A DNA stretch of 64,000 nucleotides from Microdochium bolleyi (GCA_001566295.1 KQ964245.1:1059524-1123523), one strand, 5' to 3'. Counted from the stretch's first letter, positions 45,096-57,602 are shown. Notes: a model not told the origin generated them from the sequence alone. Numbers and translations are program-made.

Positions 45096-46459
45096 ATACT
45101 ATTTATCTTTTTCGTGTCATACGACCACAGAGATCCAGGGTTATGGAGTTGACGGCAGTATTATCGGGAGACACGGAGGTTTGTCTGCACCGAGGACCCC
45201 TCGAAAAAATACTTGCAACATTAAAGAACGGGACAACGATAATTATAATGTGTGATAACTGAGGTAGGCTCTCGCCAAGCGAGGCAGCATCCATTCAGGT
45301 TCTTTTTTGTTTTGTTTTGATGAGCTTGTTGGGTGGTGCATACAATGATGATTTAGTGATCACCAGTCGCACGGACCGAGGGCGGTAGATGCGGAGGCAC
45401 GAGTTGATAGGTCTTCTCATCCCCCTTTCTTCGCGAATTATGGCGATGGAGTCGCATCTGAGTGGTGTGTTTACATTGAACCGTCTGGTCAAGACTTGAA
45501 TCCAATAGGAATCGGAGAATCTGCCCTCTCAAGTCCATCATCGGGAGGCACACACGCGTACAGATCTGACACCCAGGAATAAAAAGGCTGGCCAAGAGGA
45601 CCGATAGTTTCTCAAAAGCAGGGACCGTATGGAGATCCTGAAATGCAACACTGAGGCTGAACAGGCGATACGACATTGCCGGAGACCAGTTAGGTATTTT
45701 ATGACCTGCTCGGTCTAGTACTTTCCGATGGCTCATCTTACGCCTGTACCAAACATATACCCTTCTGTTTTCTCGTGATATCGGAACAATACACCCCGTT
45801 ATCTCGGCTGCGATCTCGCTCTTGGCTCTCCTGCGGTGTGACCCGATACGACGCCACTACTGCGTAGTCCTCCTCATTCGGTCAGCAGCTGCCGGACGAG
45901 CTCCGGGGTTATATCCACCTTTCATCCACGACAAGTCCAGCAACGCCAAATGATCCACTCGGGCCCTCGCTGAGAGTCAGGCACCGTGCCTAAGCTCCGC
46001 TGTGATGGCCGCGAGACGAGGCTCCCCGGCATGACCCCAGCTGGGGAACTCCGATTCCCCGCACGATGGTCTTTGCGGGGAACAGCAGGGCCGGCCTTGT
46101 TGATCACTCCCGCCATCCGGAGACCGCGCTACGGAGGATATTTTGCAGCCGAGAGCTCGCTGTCTCGCTGGAAATCGTGCGAGGCGGGGGCACGAGTTGG
46201 AGACGTTGCATGGTAACGCATGGGGTGCGGGAGCAGGCAGGGCCCGAGTCAGGTACAGGAGCGGCAATGATAGACCTGAGCCGCATTTCTGTGTCCCTGG
46301 CTTGATATAAAGTCAGTGTCGGCGGGATCTGCAGGCTGCGAAGCACTTCCTTGCCTCTTCTCTGCTCACTGTTCTGTTGGCTTGTGGTTGCCACGCAAGA
46401 CTGTGTCGTTAACTTACGCCCCAGTCTAACCACCGTTCAAGATTGAGCATCCCAACACC
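45096..46459. other. Intergenic before the Dal5-type permease
   Basis: 1.36 kb between plus-strand genes. It contains a TATA box at 46306-46311. Frames at 45.3-45.7 kb on the minus strand look random. Confidence 0.5.
46306..46311 (+). promoter_or_regulatory. TATA box of the Dal5-type permease gene
   Basis: TATAAA in GATATAAAG, 149 bp before the ATG. The same bases include GATA, which could serve nitrogen GATA factors, but that is speculative. Confidence 0.4.
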
Positions 46460-48072
46460 ATGGCACAACCAACTCCCACCAACAAGAATGAGGTCAAGCC
46501 TGAGCTCAGCGAGAACGAGCGGAGTCTCCCGCCCAAGATAGATGCTTCCGCCACCGATTCCGGCGCAGATGCCGCCAGAATGGAGCAGTACAGCAATTTC
46601 AACAACGCAACCCCCGAGTTTCACGACGAGATCAATAAACGACTTCTGAGCAAGGTTGATCTGCATCTACTCCCTATGCTGGTATTAATGTACCTCCTTA
46701 ACTTCCTCGACCGGTCCAACCTTGCGCAAGCCCGCCTCGGGACGCTCGAGAAGGACCTCGGGATGCAAGGCACAGACTTCAACACAGCCACGGTATAAAC
46801 AGCCATAGCCTTCCTGCGCGAATCTGCATCACTAATCAACCGTTTCTGCAGTCGATACTCTTTGTAGGGTACCTCCTGATGCAGTTGCCTTCTAATCTCC
46901 TTTTGACAAGAGTGAGGCCGTCGGTTTACCTTAGTCTCGCGATGTGCGTGTGGGGAGTCATCTCAACCGCACAAGCAGCAGCGCGCTCTTACCCCGGCCT
47001 GGTAGTCGCACGCTTTTTTCTTGGCTTCTCCGAGGCCCCCTTCTTTCCCGGCGCCGTGTTCCTCATGTCGAGCTGGTACAAGCGCTCAGAGCTTACACGG
47101 CGGATGGCGTGGTTCTACGCCGGCAGCTCGCTAGCCAACGCCTTTGGAGGACTCATCGGCGCGGGCGTGCTCTCGAACCTCGAGGGGGCACATGGGATCG
47201 CAGGCTGGCGCTGGCTATTCATCATTGAGGGCGTCATCACCATCGGCTCGTCTCTCATCTCTCTACTTGTCCTGCCAGACTACCCCCTGACGACAAGATG
47301 GCTGTCCCCTGAGGAGCAGGCGTACGCGGCATGGCGGCTGCGCGACGACACGGGCGACGACGACGACGCAGGGGCAGCGTCCATCAAGGAGGGCGTCATG
47401 CTAGCCCTACGCGACCCGCGGCTATACCTCTTCACCCTTCTCCAGCACTGCTCCATCCTCAGCCAGAGCTTCCAGTACTTCTTCCCCTCGATCGTCAAGA
47501 CGCTCAACTACGGCAACGTGCAGACGCTGCTGCTCACGGTGCCCGTGTGGATCGGGACCTTCCTGGTCTCCCTCGTAGTGACGTATACCTCCAGCCGCAC
47601 GGGGGACCGCAGCTACCACATCATCATCCTCATGCTCGTCTCGGTCGTGGGCAACATCATCGCCGTGGCGACGCTCAACACGGGCGCGCGCTTCTTCGCC
47701 ATGTTCCTCCTGCCCATGGGCGCCGTCGCCGCGTACCAGATCATCCTGAGCTGGGTGGCCAACAGCTTCCCGCGGCCGCTGGTGAAGCGCAGCGCGTGCA
47801 TCTCCATCGCCAACATGATTGCCAACTGCGCCAACATCTACGGGCCGTTCATGTACCCGGCGACCGACGCCCCGCGGTACCTCCGCGGCGGCGTGAGCAC
47901 GGCGGCCGTCGCGGTGCTCGTGGCCGCGCTAGCGTTCGTCCTGAGGATGGTCCTCAAGAAGCAGAACGAGAAGCTCGCGAGGGCCGAGGTCGTGACGGAG
48001 GACGGCAATGTGCAAAACCTGCACGGCAACAGTCGCGAGGCTGGGGCAGTGGGCTTCAGATATATTCTTTGA
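46460..48072 (+). CDS. MFS permease, anion:cation symporter (Dal5/allantoate) family
   Basis: A 12-helix plasma-membrane symporter class that takes up organic anions such as allantoate, nicotinate, pantothenate or peptides. Exons 46460-46792 and 46852-48072, with a 59-bp phase-0 intron, give 517 residues. The cytosolic N-terminus (about 65 residues) is followed by HLLPMLVLMYLLNFLDRSNLAQARLGTLEKDLGM, the Dal5-family helix 1 signature. Next come ILFVGYLLMQLPSNLLLTR, ARFFLGFSEAPFFPGAVFLMSSWYKRSELTRRMAWFYAG and GIAGWRWLFIIEG, all hallmark segments. An acidic DDTGDDDDAGAAS loop sits between helices 6 and 7. The substrate cannot be told. It is not near metabolic genes that would hint at it. Confidence 0.95.
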
Positions 48073-49060
48073 TGCAGGGGCCGAAGATGGTGAAAACGAG
48101 GCCGGTTGGGAAAGAGCTGGTTATGACCATATTTGGTTGTGCGAGACATTTAGATCACTAGCCCTCGCTTTACATTCTCCTGAAGCCAAGGGATATTGAG
48201 CATCACTATAAGTTCGTGAACTCTAGTTCCTTTGGGTTTTTTGTGCGTGGTACATCCCAGTAGAGATAACCTTTGTCCCAAAGACGACCTTGACCTTACT
48301 AGTGCCATAGGGTAAAGGAAAACAACTTCTTCCAATATCACAGCGCAAGCTCCGATCTTCGAGTTGCCTTCTCCGCGAAGTTGATCGAAACTCACTCCTA
48401 TCGTGTTTTGCTTAACTGGCTTATAGTATTTCTTGCTCTCTGAGACCGGGAAACGAGCGATTTTTGCAACTTGGTCGGCAGACTCAAGCCCGTCAGCTAC
48501 ATACCGAGAGGTCAATGATCGCTGGCGGCTATCTCCAGCATCCCGGTGATGCGCCAGGAGGCCCTCACCATAACAACAATTCATAGAGCCGATACTCCAA
48601 GGTTGAAGACGTCATATGTCCACGGCGATGCAAAGGATATGGACCATCGGACTTGGCGAAAATTGCTAGAGGGAAAGTGGTGGAAACGATGACCTGAAAC
48701 CCTCCCTCTGAAGTTCGGACCTCACATCTACCTTGATAGCATCCCTGAAATATGCCTCAGCAACCTAGTGTGGGATAAATACAGCCTTGACAAGGTACCG
48801 ATGGGAAGAAGAAGAAGCAAGATGTGTACCAGCATGCTAAGCTTCCATTCGACAAGACTGCGGCAACCTTACCGTTCATACACCAAACGCCGGAGTTCGG
48901 GGCTCTGGTCAGTTGGCTTTTTTCCTTCCTGCACCGGGACATCGTCAGCATGGACCAGGTTGTCCTCTTCGTTGTTGGTGGGATTGCCCCAGGAGGGCCA
49001 GATGAAATCCGGACAAAGAGAAGGCGTGGAAGAAGACCGCCGGGGGTCGGGCCCCTCCAG

Positions 49061-49098
49061 GGTCCGGAGGTCCAGAGGTTCAGAGGTTCAGAGATTGA
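49061..49098. repeat. 8-bp tandem repeat (GGTTCAGA-like)
   Basis: Degenerate copies run GTCCGGAG, GTCCAGAG, GTTCAGAG, GTTCAGAG. Confidence 0.7.
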
Positions 49099-50632
49099 GA
49101 GTAGAACAGATGGGAGACTAAGGCAGTCATCCTCTTAACGGGAACAATGCAAAGCCGAACAATGTAGCCAACGCCTCAGGGATTACGGTGATTGCACTAC
49201 TTTTGAGAGGAGTATGGAGGTTAGTGCAAATAACAGCCGAGGCGGTCCCAAGTGTAAGTTTCCCCTGTGCGTTGCATTGAGGTACTGAAACTGCTCTCTT
49301 TACTAGAGTATCTCACGAAAGACATAAAGCTGTAATTCGAGGTGTTGTATTGTGGGTAACTCCTCTTGGGACTTGCTGCTCATCCTTAACTGTTTTTTTT
49401 TATTCATTTTCAACAAACCATTGAAAGCTCGCGCATGCTAGATGCTTTGTCTGTGCACGCGCTGACGTCCATGGCTTTCGGCATTATTAGCATCACGATG
49501 GAGGTATCATACACCCACGTTGGCGGGCCAATATGGATTACCGCCATGTTTTCCCTTCTTCTTGTTTCTATTGCTTGTTAATTTCACAGCTAGGCCCCCG
49601 AGAGTTTGGCGTACGGATGAGCTGATCATCAGGGAAGAGCTGTTTATCAGAGAAGAGCCTCTTCCATCTACCATTACGGGTTGGGTTGACCTGTGTCTGT
49701 ACGATGGACAGGAACACATGAGGCCGTTGTGGTCCAAGTCCTCAAATTTGTTGTAAGCCAAGAAGAGGAGTCGGCGCATACAGACAAGTCTTCGGCTCGA
49801 CAGAGACGTGGCTCTCGAAGTCGGAACGCAATGCACTTTTCATGTTGTCGGCGAAAGAAAGCCAGGACACGCCCGTTGGAAAGTCGGAACTCAGAGTGGG
49901 TTGGTTGAGCATTCAGCTCTGCCCACCCACCATCCATCGGGACCAGTTTTTTGTGATCTGCAAGCCGATACCGGCACGTGCGCGCCGTTGCGGCCAGGAA
50001 GAGCACCTTATTAATGCAATTGCTTGAAACGTCCGATTGACAAACTCCGGGATCCCTACTGTCGGGCGCCAATGGAGACGACGTGCGAGCTCCACGCGGG
50101 TATCCTCGACGCGACCAGCCTCTTGCAGTCTCCCGCATGTGCATGCCCGAAAGGGCTTGGTCGCAAGCCATTTGTTGCTTGTTTAGTGTATGATCGAACG
50201 AATGCGACTTGGTGACGGGGAAAAACCCCTAATCCCATGAGGAATGATTACCTAGAAGGCTCGGCAAGATGGCTCAAGTGGTGCATCCCGTGCGAGCCGT
50301 GCCAGCTCTTCGCAGGGACAATAACATTCCCCAGACCACGCGAAGTCGCCCATGCCGACTCCGAGAGATGTCCGGCCCTTGCACAACCGGACTTAGCGGG
50401 CCATGCTGCCCTCGAAGCCGGGAACCTGCGAACACCGAGGGATGGCACGATGGGGGGGCTGCCTTGCAGAGGGCTAACCCCGGCTTCCACGGGGTAAATG
50501 GCCCTGGGGCAAGGGTGTGCTGCACTGCTGCACTGCTGCAGGGCGGCTGCAGCTCTTCCAGTCTCGCTTCAGAAGCCAGCTTGCGACCATGGCGATTGTG
50601 AGGCCACGTTTGGGCAGCACTCGGTTCGGCTC

Positions 50633-50649
50633 GGGGGGGGGGGGGGGGG
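50633..50649 (+). repeat. G17 homopolymer
   Basis: Seventeen consecutive G. The true length may differ because such runs are often misread. Confidence 0.85.
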
Positions 50650-52007
50650 TTCACACTGCAATCGCGGGGTGGGTGTGGCCAGAACGTACGTTGCGGTCGG
50701 CTGGGGGCACAGATGCAGATGCAGATGCGACCCTGCTGCAGCCTCGGTCCTGCTGGTCGGTTGCGCGTCGTGTGCACACAACATGATGTTCGAGCACGCG
50801 AGCAGCAGATCTCGGCTCGAGAGTTGCAGGGCGCGTCGGTGATTGTTTCAACCACGGCACGTCCTGGGAAGGAGCCCGCCCCAGGATGCTCCGAAACCTC
50901 CCGGTTGCGTCGCCCCAGCACCTTGCATGGCCCAAGGAGAAGGAGCGCAAAGACGCAAAAGATTCATGGTAATGCTCTGTGTCAATGTCGGACGGACAAG
51001 CAGTCGTCGAGTCGTGAGAGGTCGTGATGGTCGCAGGCTGTCACGACATATCCTGTAGAGGAAGGAGGAGCCGCAGACGCACCCCACCTGGAGCTCCGAG
51101 AACGCTGCTGCCAGCTCGCATCCCGCGCGGCCTGCCCTGGTGGGGGAGTCGGGAGTCGGGAGTCCCTTCAGGCTTCGGCAGGCGCCGAGGTGGAGCGTCG
51201 TGCACACAACGGTCCACGACTGATCCGTCCGTCGTGAGAAGCCCCCCGTCTCTGGTGAGACTCCCAGCAGGTCCGGCACGCGCCAACAAGTGAGAGACCG
51301 TCTCAGAGACCCCACCGGCCATGCCACGTGAAAAGAATACATGTTCTCTCAGGGTCGGCGACGGGGAACACCACGGGGCCGGGAGTTGAGGCCGATTGTG
51401 GAGGTTGCCGTGACGGGCGGGATTGATAAGCTACTGGCCTGTTTGCTGTGACAGCGGCCGCTGATAAACCACAATGCACGGCCCAAGGTCGGCCGAGCCC
51501 TTGCCCAGGTCACCGAGGGCACATGGGACACCTGCAGCCTGAGATCGGCCCATCCAGCACCTGCTAACTCCAGGTCCCGGCCGCTCCACTCCATCCCACG
51601 CCTAGCGCCTGCCTGCAGATCCGCTCCGCTGCACCACCTCCTCCTCCCAGAGCAATAATTATTTCCTTGCGCGCTCCTCTCTCCTCGCCCTCCGTCTTGC
51701 ACAACCCTTCTTCCGCTCTCTCATACTTCCCGGCAATCTCGACACATACCCAGAACCTTCACACGCACACACACATCACAGCAACCTTTTGCTACGTCCC
51801 GAACGCTCCTCTGTGTCGGCTCCCGCTCTGCGACCCCGACAGCACCCATACGTCAAGCATCCACTACCACCCTGCGGCCTGTGCCCTCTTCCCTACTCCG
51901 CCCGAAGCACCAGCTCTGCGCCGAACTTGCGACTTTTCCCGCACGGCACCACCTCTGCCTGCCTTTGCTCCTCGCAACCACAACCACAACCACACACAAC
52001 CACCACA

Positions 52008-52466
52008 ATGCTCGCCACACGTGCTCTCCGGCAGGCCGCTCACGCCACCACCCGCACTCCCATGATCCAGTTCATCGGAAAGCGATCAATTCCTTGTACG
52101 TCTCCAGAATCTCCTTCCCTGCATCCCCATGTGCAACCACTGACTCTGCATCTCCTCACAGCCGACATTGACCACACCCCCAAGCCTCACCCCGAGGCCC
52201 CCGGCAAGGCCCTTCCCGGCTCGTTCGGCTCCTCCCCCAACGGCAACTCGCACGTCAGCTTCAGCTCCTACCGCGACGGCGCCCAGCAGCACGGCCCCCT
52301 GCGCAAGACTCTGGGCCTCGCCTCCGGTGCCGCTCTCGGCCCCGTCAACCCTCCCCAGGGCCAGTACTTCGACCGCAACGAGCTGCCTCTGCGCTTCCGC
52401 CGTGCCCCTCTCGATCTCGCCGAGATTGAGGCTATCGAGACCGGTGGTGCCACTCTCTTTGGCTGA
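52008..52466 (+). CDS. kgd4: 2-oxoglutarate dehydrogenase subunit 4 (Kgd4/Ymr31)
   Basis: A small mitochondrial protein that recruits the E3 subunit to the 2-oxoglutarate dehydrogenase complex of the citric acid cycle. It was formerly called mitochondrial ribosomal protein S36/Ymr31. Exons 52008-52095 and 52162-52466, with a 66-bp phase-1 intron, give 130 residues. An Arg/Ala-rich presequence (MLATRALRQAAHATTRTP) precedes MIQFIGKRSIPSDIDHTPKPHPEAP. The middle has SFSSYRDGAQQHGPL, and the conserved end is ELPLRFRRAPLDLAEIEAIETGGA. Both ends match yeast Kgd4, whose N-terminus and ELPARFRY...INSGGAW are the parts known to anchor the protein. The long CT/CA-rich leader upstream is typical for strongly expressed genes. 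Confidence 0.93.
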   Translation: MLATRALRQAAHATTRTPMIQFIGKRSIPCTSPESPSLHPHVQPLTLHLLTADIDHTPKPHPEAPGKALPGSFGSSPNGNSHVSFSSYRDGAQQHGPLRKTLGLASGAALGPVNPPQGQYFDRNELPLRFRRAPLDLAEIEAIETGGATLFG

Positions 52467-53086
52467 GCGGGCCTTCTGGGCTCAATGGGGGACGAGAGTG
52501 GCAGAGATGTGACCGCTCAAGCGAGATCTCTCTCTGCACGAGAAGAAGAAGAACGGAGGTGCAAACCTCAGAGACTGTAGTGTGAAAAAAATTCACGCAA
52601 CAAGCTCAACCTGGCTCAGGTTGTCCAGCTCGCCAACATCACTTGATGCGCGAAGCCCACGGCAGCCGAGCCCCAAAACGGCGCAAAGATACCCACGATG
52701 TCATTCAGCGGATTGTGCAGCACGACCAGTACGGAGCAGACAAAAAGCATGATTCTGATGTATTATTCATGATGGGGGACAAGGGTGGATATCTGTACAA
52801 AAGCCAGCAAACAGCTGAACGCGGAGGATGTGAGAGCCGCCTCGGCGATGGGCGTCGCTCTCCTTAGGGGGACACCCCGTGCCGCATTCCACCTCCCCCC
52901 TCGAAGCATCCTCTCTACTGGAGGGCGATGTCCACTTCTCTACACAATGCAGGAATGGGCAGATACTGTAATCAACAGAACAGGACTACTTCCAACTCGG
53001 CATAACGTGTCTATTGTGTGAAACTGCCCTGACCTATGCTTGTCAGACTCTGATCCTTCTCAAGACTATGCCCCGCTGATGCCCTG
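52467..53086. other. Convergent spacer between kgd4 and pnk1
   Basis: 620 bp between two 3' ends, with a copy of GTACGGAGCA (52729-52738). No gene is seen. Confidence 0.5.
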
Positions 53087-54657
53087 CTATGCCCAGTACC
53101 GCCCCCAGATTGCGTACTCATCCTTGCTTCCTCGAAACTTGAACTCCATCTCAATAATATCCTCATAGCCCTCTATGGTCGTCGGCCTGGAGAAGCGCGA
53201 ATTGAAACCGTGAAACGCCATGGAGGGCAGCGACGCACGCCCTTCTGGATTCAACGAGGCCCCATTGAGAGCCCTAACCACTGCATTGTGCTCGCACAGC
53301 GCGAAGGGTGTCTTGAACCAAACGCAACGGATCGGCACACCACGGCTCCGCGCGAGATCAACCCACTCCTTCCTTCCATCAGGGTCGGCGTTGGTGTTGT
53401 CAATCGCAACAGACCTCCCCGCCACCAAGTGCTCGGCAGCAGCCTTGAAGCACTTCTGCCGCGTCTTGAGCGTGTCCTGGTTGATACGCTGATAGCCCAG
53501 GGGTTCCAGATATCGCCAGAAGAATGTGCTCTTGCCCGCGCCCGGCATGCCGCAGAAGAGCACAATGTCTTGCTTGTTCTTTTTGACAAAGATGACATCT
53601 TCCTCGTTGGCTACTGTGCTGGCCTGGCTAGCAGCGTCAGGAGGCCGCGATATACCGCCATCTGAAAATGGGTACCTGGCAAGATCAAACTCTCGCACGA
53701 ACTCCCGTGGCTCTTCGCCGAGGAAGAACTCCTCGGGCGTCTTGTACGTGATGCCGATGTTGTGCGCGAGATCTCGGTCCGAGCAGCTGAAATCCTTCTT
53801 GACAACGCTCCCGTTCACAACTGCGGCTATCCGGCCGCCGGCGTCGCCAATGAACATACTGTTCTTGAGGTCAATCTCTGACTCAGATAGGCCGTAATCC
53901 TTGCACATCTCTTTCCACATGCCTGTGCGGGGCTTGCGGAAGATGTCCTTCTCCGTTGCCGCGTAAAGTGTGATGGGGATATCAAGCTTGGCCAGGACGG
54001 CGGAACACTTCTGCTTGAAGCTGGCGATCTTCTCGCCGTTTTTGGGCTTCTTATCCTTGGGGTCTAGATGGAGCTTCAAGCCGCCCTGGTTGCTGAGGAT
54101 AATAACCCGGTAACTAGCGATGATGATTGTGCCTCCCTGTTAGCCACAAATACCTGCAGTCGAGGATGCTGCGAGAGGAGCATCGTGCAGCGGATGGCTT
54201 ACCCTTCGTCTGAGTACAACTGCCGTAGCCGATCGGGTACAGTGGCGTGCCACCACTTCCAGTCGCCAGGTCCATCGGCGAACTTCTTGCCGGACGCTGT
54301 TGTAATCAGGGTCGAGTCGAGATCAAAGGCGATCACCTTCTGTCGTTTTGAAGAGGAGGCATCTGTCGTGCCCTCCGGCTCATACTTGGCTATGAGGAGG
54401 GTCCCGGGGCTCTCCGCATCTGGTAATCTTTCTGACCAGACTGTCCGGTCCTTTGGCTTCTGGGATGCTGGCGTGAAGAAATTGGCGACTGCTCCTTCTG
54501 CACGGTCCGGGCGAGTGGTGAGCTAGCAGTCAAACGTTTGATGGGGCTCCCAGGACGTACTGGAGATGCTACTCTCCGCCTTGCGCTTTTGCGGCGGAGG
54601 CGAAATTGGCTGAGTGGCCTTGCGCTTTGCAGGCGGTGGAGACGACGCTTTCCCCAT
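53087..54657 (-). CDS. pnk1: Bifunctional polynucleotide 3'-phosphatase/5'-kinase (PNKP)
   Basis: Repairs DNA strand-break ends in the nucleus by removing 3'-phosphate and adding 5'-phosphate. Exons are 54657-54561, 54497-54203 and 54113-53087; introns of 63 and 89 bp keep frame and give 472 residues. A basic Ser/Pro/Lys N-terminus (nuclear signal KRKATQ...PQKRKAE) is followed by the HAD phosphatase: IAFDLDSTLI (nucleophile DxD, about 88-97), SNQGG (about 138-142), ATEKDIFRKPRTGMW and SMFIGDAGGR. The kinase has the P-loop GMPGAGKST (about 318-326), NQDTLKTRQKC and AIDNTNAD. For intron 1, an upstream acceptor at CTAG would break the frame, so the CGTGCAG acceptor is chosen. No FHA domain, as in other fungal forms. 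Confidence 0.95.
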
Positions 54658-55700
54658 GATGATTGCAGCAGTGGAGAATGGTGCGCGATGTAGTTGCAGA
54701 TGCAGATGTGAGGGAAGGACGACGAAGTGCGAGATGCTGCTCTTATATGCGAGATGAGGTGGTATCGAGAGCCATGGATCCAGCGCCAGACAGCCTCGGA
54801 GTGTGCATGGCATGTATGCACTGGTGTTTCTGCCTAGATGTGCCTGCCGGGGTGGCTTGATGAAGCTTGAAGTTGGTGCTGGGGGACTGACAATCTACGG
54901 AGCTGTGAAGTCGCGATGCGCATGTGGGGCCGCCGCCCTTTCCACTTTCGGCACCAATGCGCTTGACACGCGAGATCACGAGACCAAATATGCACCTTTT
55001 CAACTTCAGACTTCTCTGACTTTCGCAGTTTTTGAAGTTACTCCAGGTATCTATGACGCTATGGAGAACGTCGCTTCGGTCACTATCATCGTTCGCATTC
55101 TCCATATCCTATTTTCCATATCAGAGGAGGCTTATTCCTTGATAGAAGGCCACGCATGTAAGAGGAACTGCTCGACTTCACGGCCCAGGGTCACAAAGAG
55201 AAATAAGAACACAATAGCTCAATTGTACGACCTGGGATTTGAAAAAGCGACCTATGCAGGATTCATATATAGGGTTCTCTGTCCATCTTAGTCCCGATCT
55301 TTGTTCCGTCTCCTTGTCATATTTTCACCAAATATCCTCACATGCATGATTCAAGAACTGTCCACCGTCCTACTTCCAGGAATCATCCAAGTCGTCAATT
55401 CATTTTGGTCATTGCTCTGGCTTGAGCATGAAGACATCTCCGAAGTCGCGTGTGGGACGGCCCCAGTGACTGCAGTTCGTGGTACCTAGCTCATCGGAGA
55501 TAGATGGCTCGCTACAAGTCCTTATATGGGCACTGGTCCTGCTGTTTATGCACGACTCTGCTCTATGGCCTAACACGTCTTGCTTTAAGACCACCATCAT
55601 AGCCATCATTCGGTCTACAGACACTCACGAGTCAATCCAGACTTTCGATCAGCTTCCGTTCAACGGAGAACATTCTCGCAACACGACCACATCATACACC
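54658..55700. other. Intergenic upstream of pnk1 and of the duplicated-module gene
   Basis: A divergent promoter region of about 1.0 kb. In-frame codons reach upstream of the 55701 start, but that part reads as leader sequence. No other gene is seen. Confidence 0.5.
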
Positions 55701-56726
55701 ATGGCCGCCATCAAGCGAGATCCCGTACGGACACTGTTCCGTGGTCCGATCGATGAACACAACCATTCGCAACATCTTCAGCTAGCGTCAAAAGAAGCTG
55801 ACAGGACGTGTGTCTATAAGGACCCGACCGAGATGTTTGCCATCAACAATCATGAGGCAGGTTACCGCAGAGAACTGGTCAACGTCGCCGATTTCACGTT
55901 CACCTGTGCTTCGAACATCGACCCCGCCGTCACTGAGCAAGCAACCCTTCCGTCGACCAAGCCTGACGTCGGCCGCAGTAGAAGTAACGACAGCTTCACC
56001 AGCCAGAGAGAATTCCTTAACCGGGACCAGAGGTCAGGTGCTGCCTTCTCCTCACCGGAAACTCCCCCCAAAAGCATCCGCTATGGCCGTGACTACGACC
56101 GCGAATCGATCCAGGAAGAGCAGGAGCAGTTCGACATGATCTGGGCTGCCGGCAACCGCCCACCACGGCGTTGGGACTGGAGTGAACCGGTGCGGGCATC
56201 GCAGGTCCTACCACCTCCAGGCTTCGGCTACAGGTACAACGCAGATGAACTTATGTGGGGGCCGCGCCCGTCGAATCCGCCGGTGCGAGCTTCACAAATT
56301 TCGGCTCCCCCAGGCTTCGGCTTCGTGTACGACGCCAATACATTGACGTGGGGACCACCTCCTGCTCAGTTGACGATCCTCACAGAAGTGGAGGAAAAAG
56401 AAGTAGAAAGGGACCATGAGCACGGGGAAGAGGTCACTGAGGTTGTTCCCGTCACAGCTCTGGACGAAAGTCTGGGCCACGAGGAGGAGGATCGGAGCAT
56501 ACAAAGTGGTTCGAGCCGCGGCAGCACTCGGGCTACTGCGCTAATACCCCCGTATCTCGAGGGTTTCGACGGCGTCTATATCCTCGAAGATGACGAGAGC
56601 ATCCGGGATGATGTGAGCGTTGAGCCCTGCCCTGCCTTTGAGAATATCCCGGGTTTCGACAATGTCGAGAGTCTCGGAGACGAGCAGATACTTGACAGTG
56701 GCCTCGTCCACTGTGTGATTCTTTAA
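55701..56726 (+). CDS. Hypothetical protein with a duplicated PPGFG-WGP module
   Basis: I do not recognise a family. The chosen ATG (55701, CACCATGG) gives 341 residues. An earlier in-frame start at 55479 would add 74 residues that look like leader. A Ser/Thr-rich N-terminal half leads to two near-identical modules at about 164-190 and 195-221. They begin VRASQ and share PPGFG, Tyr, Ala, Leu and WGP (17 of 27 positions). A low-complexity acidic segment follows (EVEEKEVERDHEHGEEVTE, about 230-250). The C-terminus is acidic, with DEDDESIRDD-like runs, and ends in DSGLVHCVIL. CVIL at the end reads as a CaaX box (C-V-I-L), so membrane anchoring by geranylgeranyl is possible. Confidence 0.75.
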   Translation: MAAIKRDPVRTLFRGPIDEHNHSQHLQLASKEADRTCVYKDPTEMFAINNHEAGYRRELVNVADFTFTCASNIDPAVTEQATLPSTKPDVGRSRSNDSFTSQREFLNRDQRSGAAFSSPETPPKSIRYGRDYDRESIQEEQEQFDMIWAAGNRPPRRWDWSEPVRASQVLPPPGFGYRYNADELMWGPRPSNPPVRASQISAPPGFGFVYDANTLTWGPPPAQLTILTEVEEKEVERDHEHGEEVTEVVPVTALDESLGHEEEDRSIQSGSSRGSTRATALIPPYLEGFDGVYILEDDESIRDDVSVEPCPAFENIPGFDNVESLGDEQILDSGLVHCVIL

Positions 56727-57602
56727 GGATCAATTCTGGGTGCACTGGGCTAATTCGCATGCAAAATCCCCTGTTTGGAGACTGGGACCTGTTGCTCGTG
56801 GAGTTGCATGGGGTTGTAGGGCCTAAGTATCATAGGTTTTTGGCTTGGCGTCAAGATGATCATTATGCAGCTTGACAGCTGCCCGTTGGAACCATGATTT
56901 TGATAGCATGACCAAACCAGGATCCCGCATTGGGTATATTCTAGACGAATTTGCTCTGACATGTCGAGATAGAGCTGTTCTCTGCACCCAAGGTACTCTG
57001 TGCCACAACGTGCTTGTCATTGGACCATTGGTTGGAATCTTCCGCTCCCAGACAACGATTGACCCCTAGTGTACCCTAGGTGCACTACTGTACACCAACC
57101 CCCGTTCGCATTAGGGCATCCTGGCCAGCTCCCCATTCCGGTGCCGCACAGCCTATCACGGGCCCCACGGGGTGCGCGTTAGCGAATCAGAGGGCTCGAA
57201 CCTGCCCCCGGCCGGACGACCGACGCGGCTCCTGTGGATTACATCATTGGCGCAAGGTCCGGCGATCTGGAGGGGAAAGCTCGACTCGCAGCCTGGGAGC
57301 CTTCTTTTCAGTCTGCACTGGGGCCGCCAAGACACCCTTGAAATGCAGTCTGGTGTGTTTCCAAGATCGAATCGAACATGGACAGGCACGTGAGCAGGGG
57401 TCGGGGGAATCTGCAATGGGATTGACATCGCAGCCGGATAAGCCCTCTGACGTCGCTCCCTTCTGGCCCTCTTCTCTTCTCTACACTCACAATCACCCAG
57501 CGTTCCTTCCGCCGGCTGCACATGGTCCTGTTCGACAAGACCCGTGCAAGTCCTGTTCTTGCCTGATTACTAGGTGTACTTGCACAATTGCACAAAGCAA
57601 CC
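56727..57602. other. Intergenic between the duplicated-module gene and the MFS gene
   Basis: Both neighbours are on the plus strand. CT-rich sequence from about 57.46 kb looks like the leader of the MFS gene. No gene is seen. Confidence 0.45.

Larger units (their letters stand above)
48073..52007. other. 3.9-kb intergenic region with simple repeats
   Basis: No gene is supported. It contains an 8-bp tandem repeat near 49061-49098, CTGCTGCA-type repeats around 50520-50545, a G17 tract (50633-50649), a GCAGAT repeat near 50712-50728, and a CT/CA-rich stretch (51.65-52.0 kb) that is likely the kgd4 promoter and leader. Frames of 100-215 codons here overlap one another on both strands. Confidence 0.45.

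Noticed and set aside
50270..50310. A box resembling a tRNA A-box (GATGGCTCAAGTGG)
   Set aside because: No matching B-box, acceptor stem or T-arm follows, so no tRNA can be folded.
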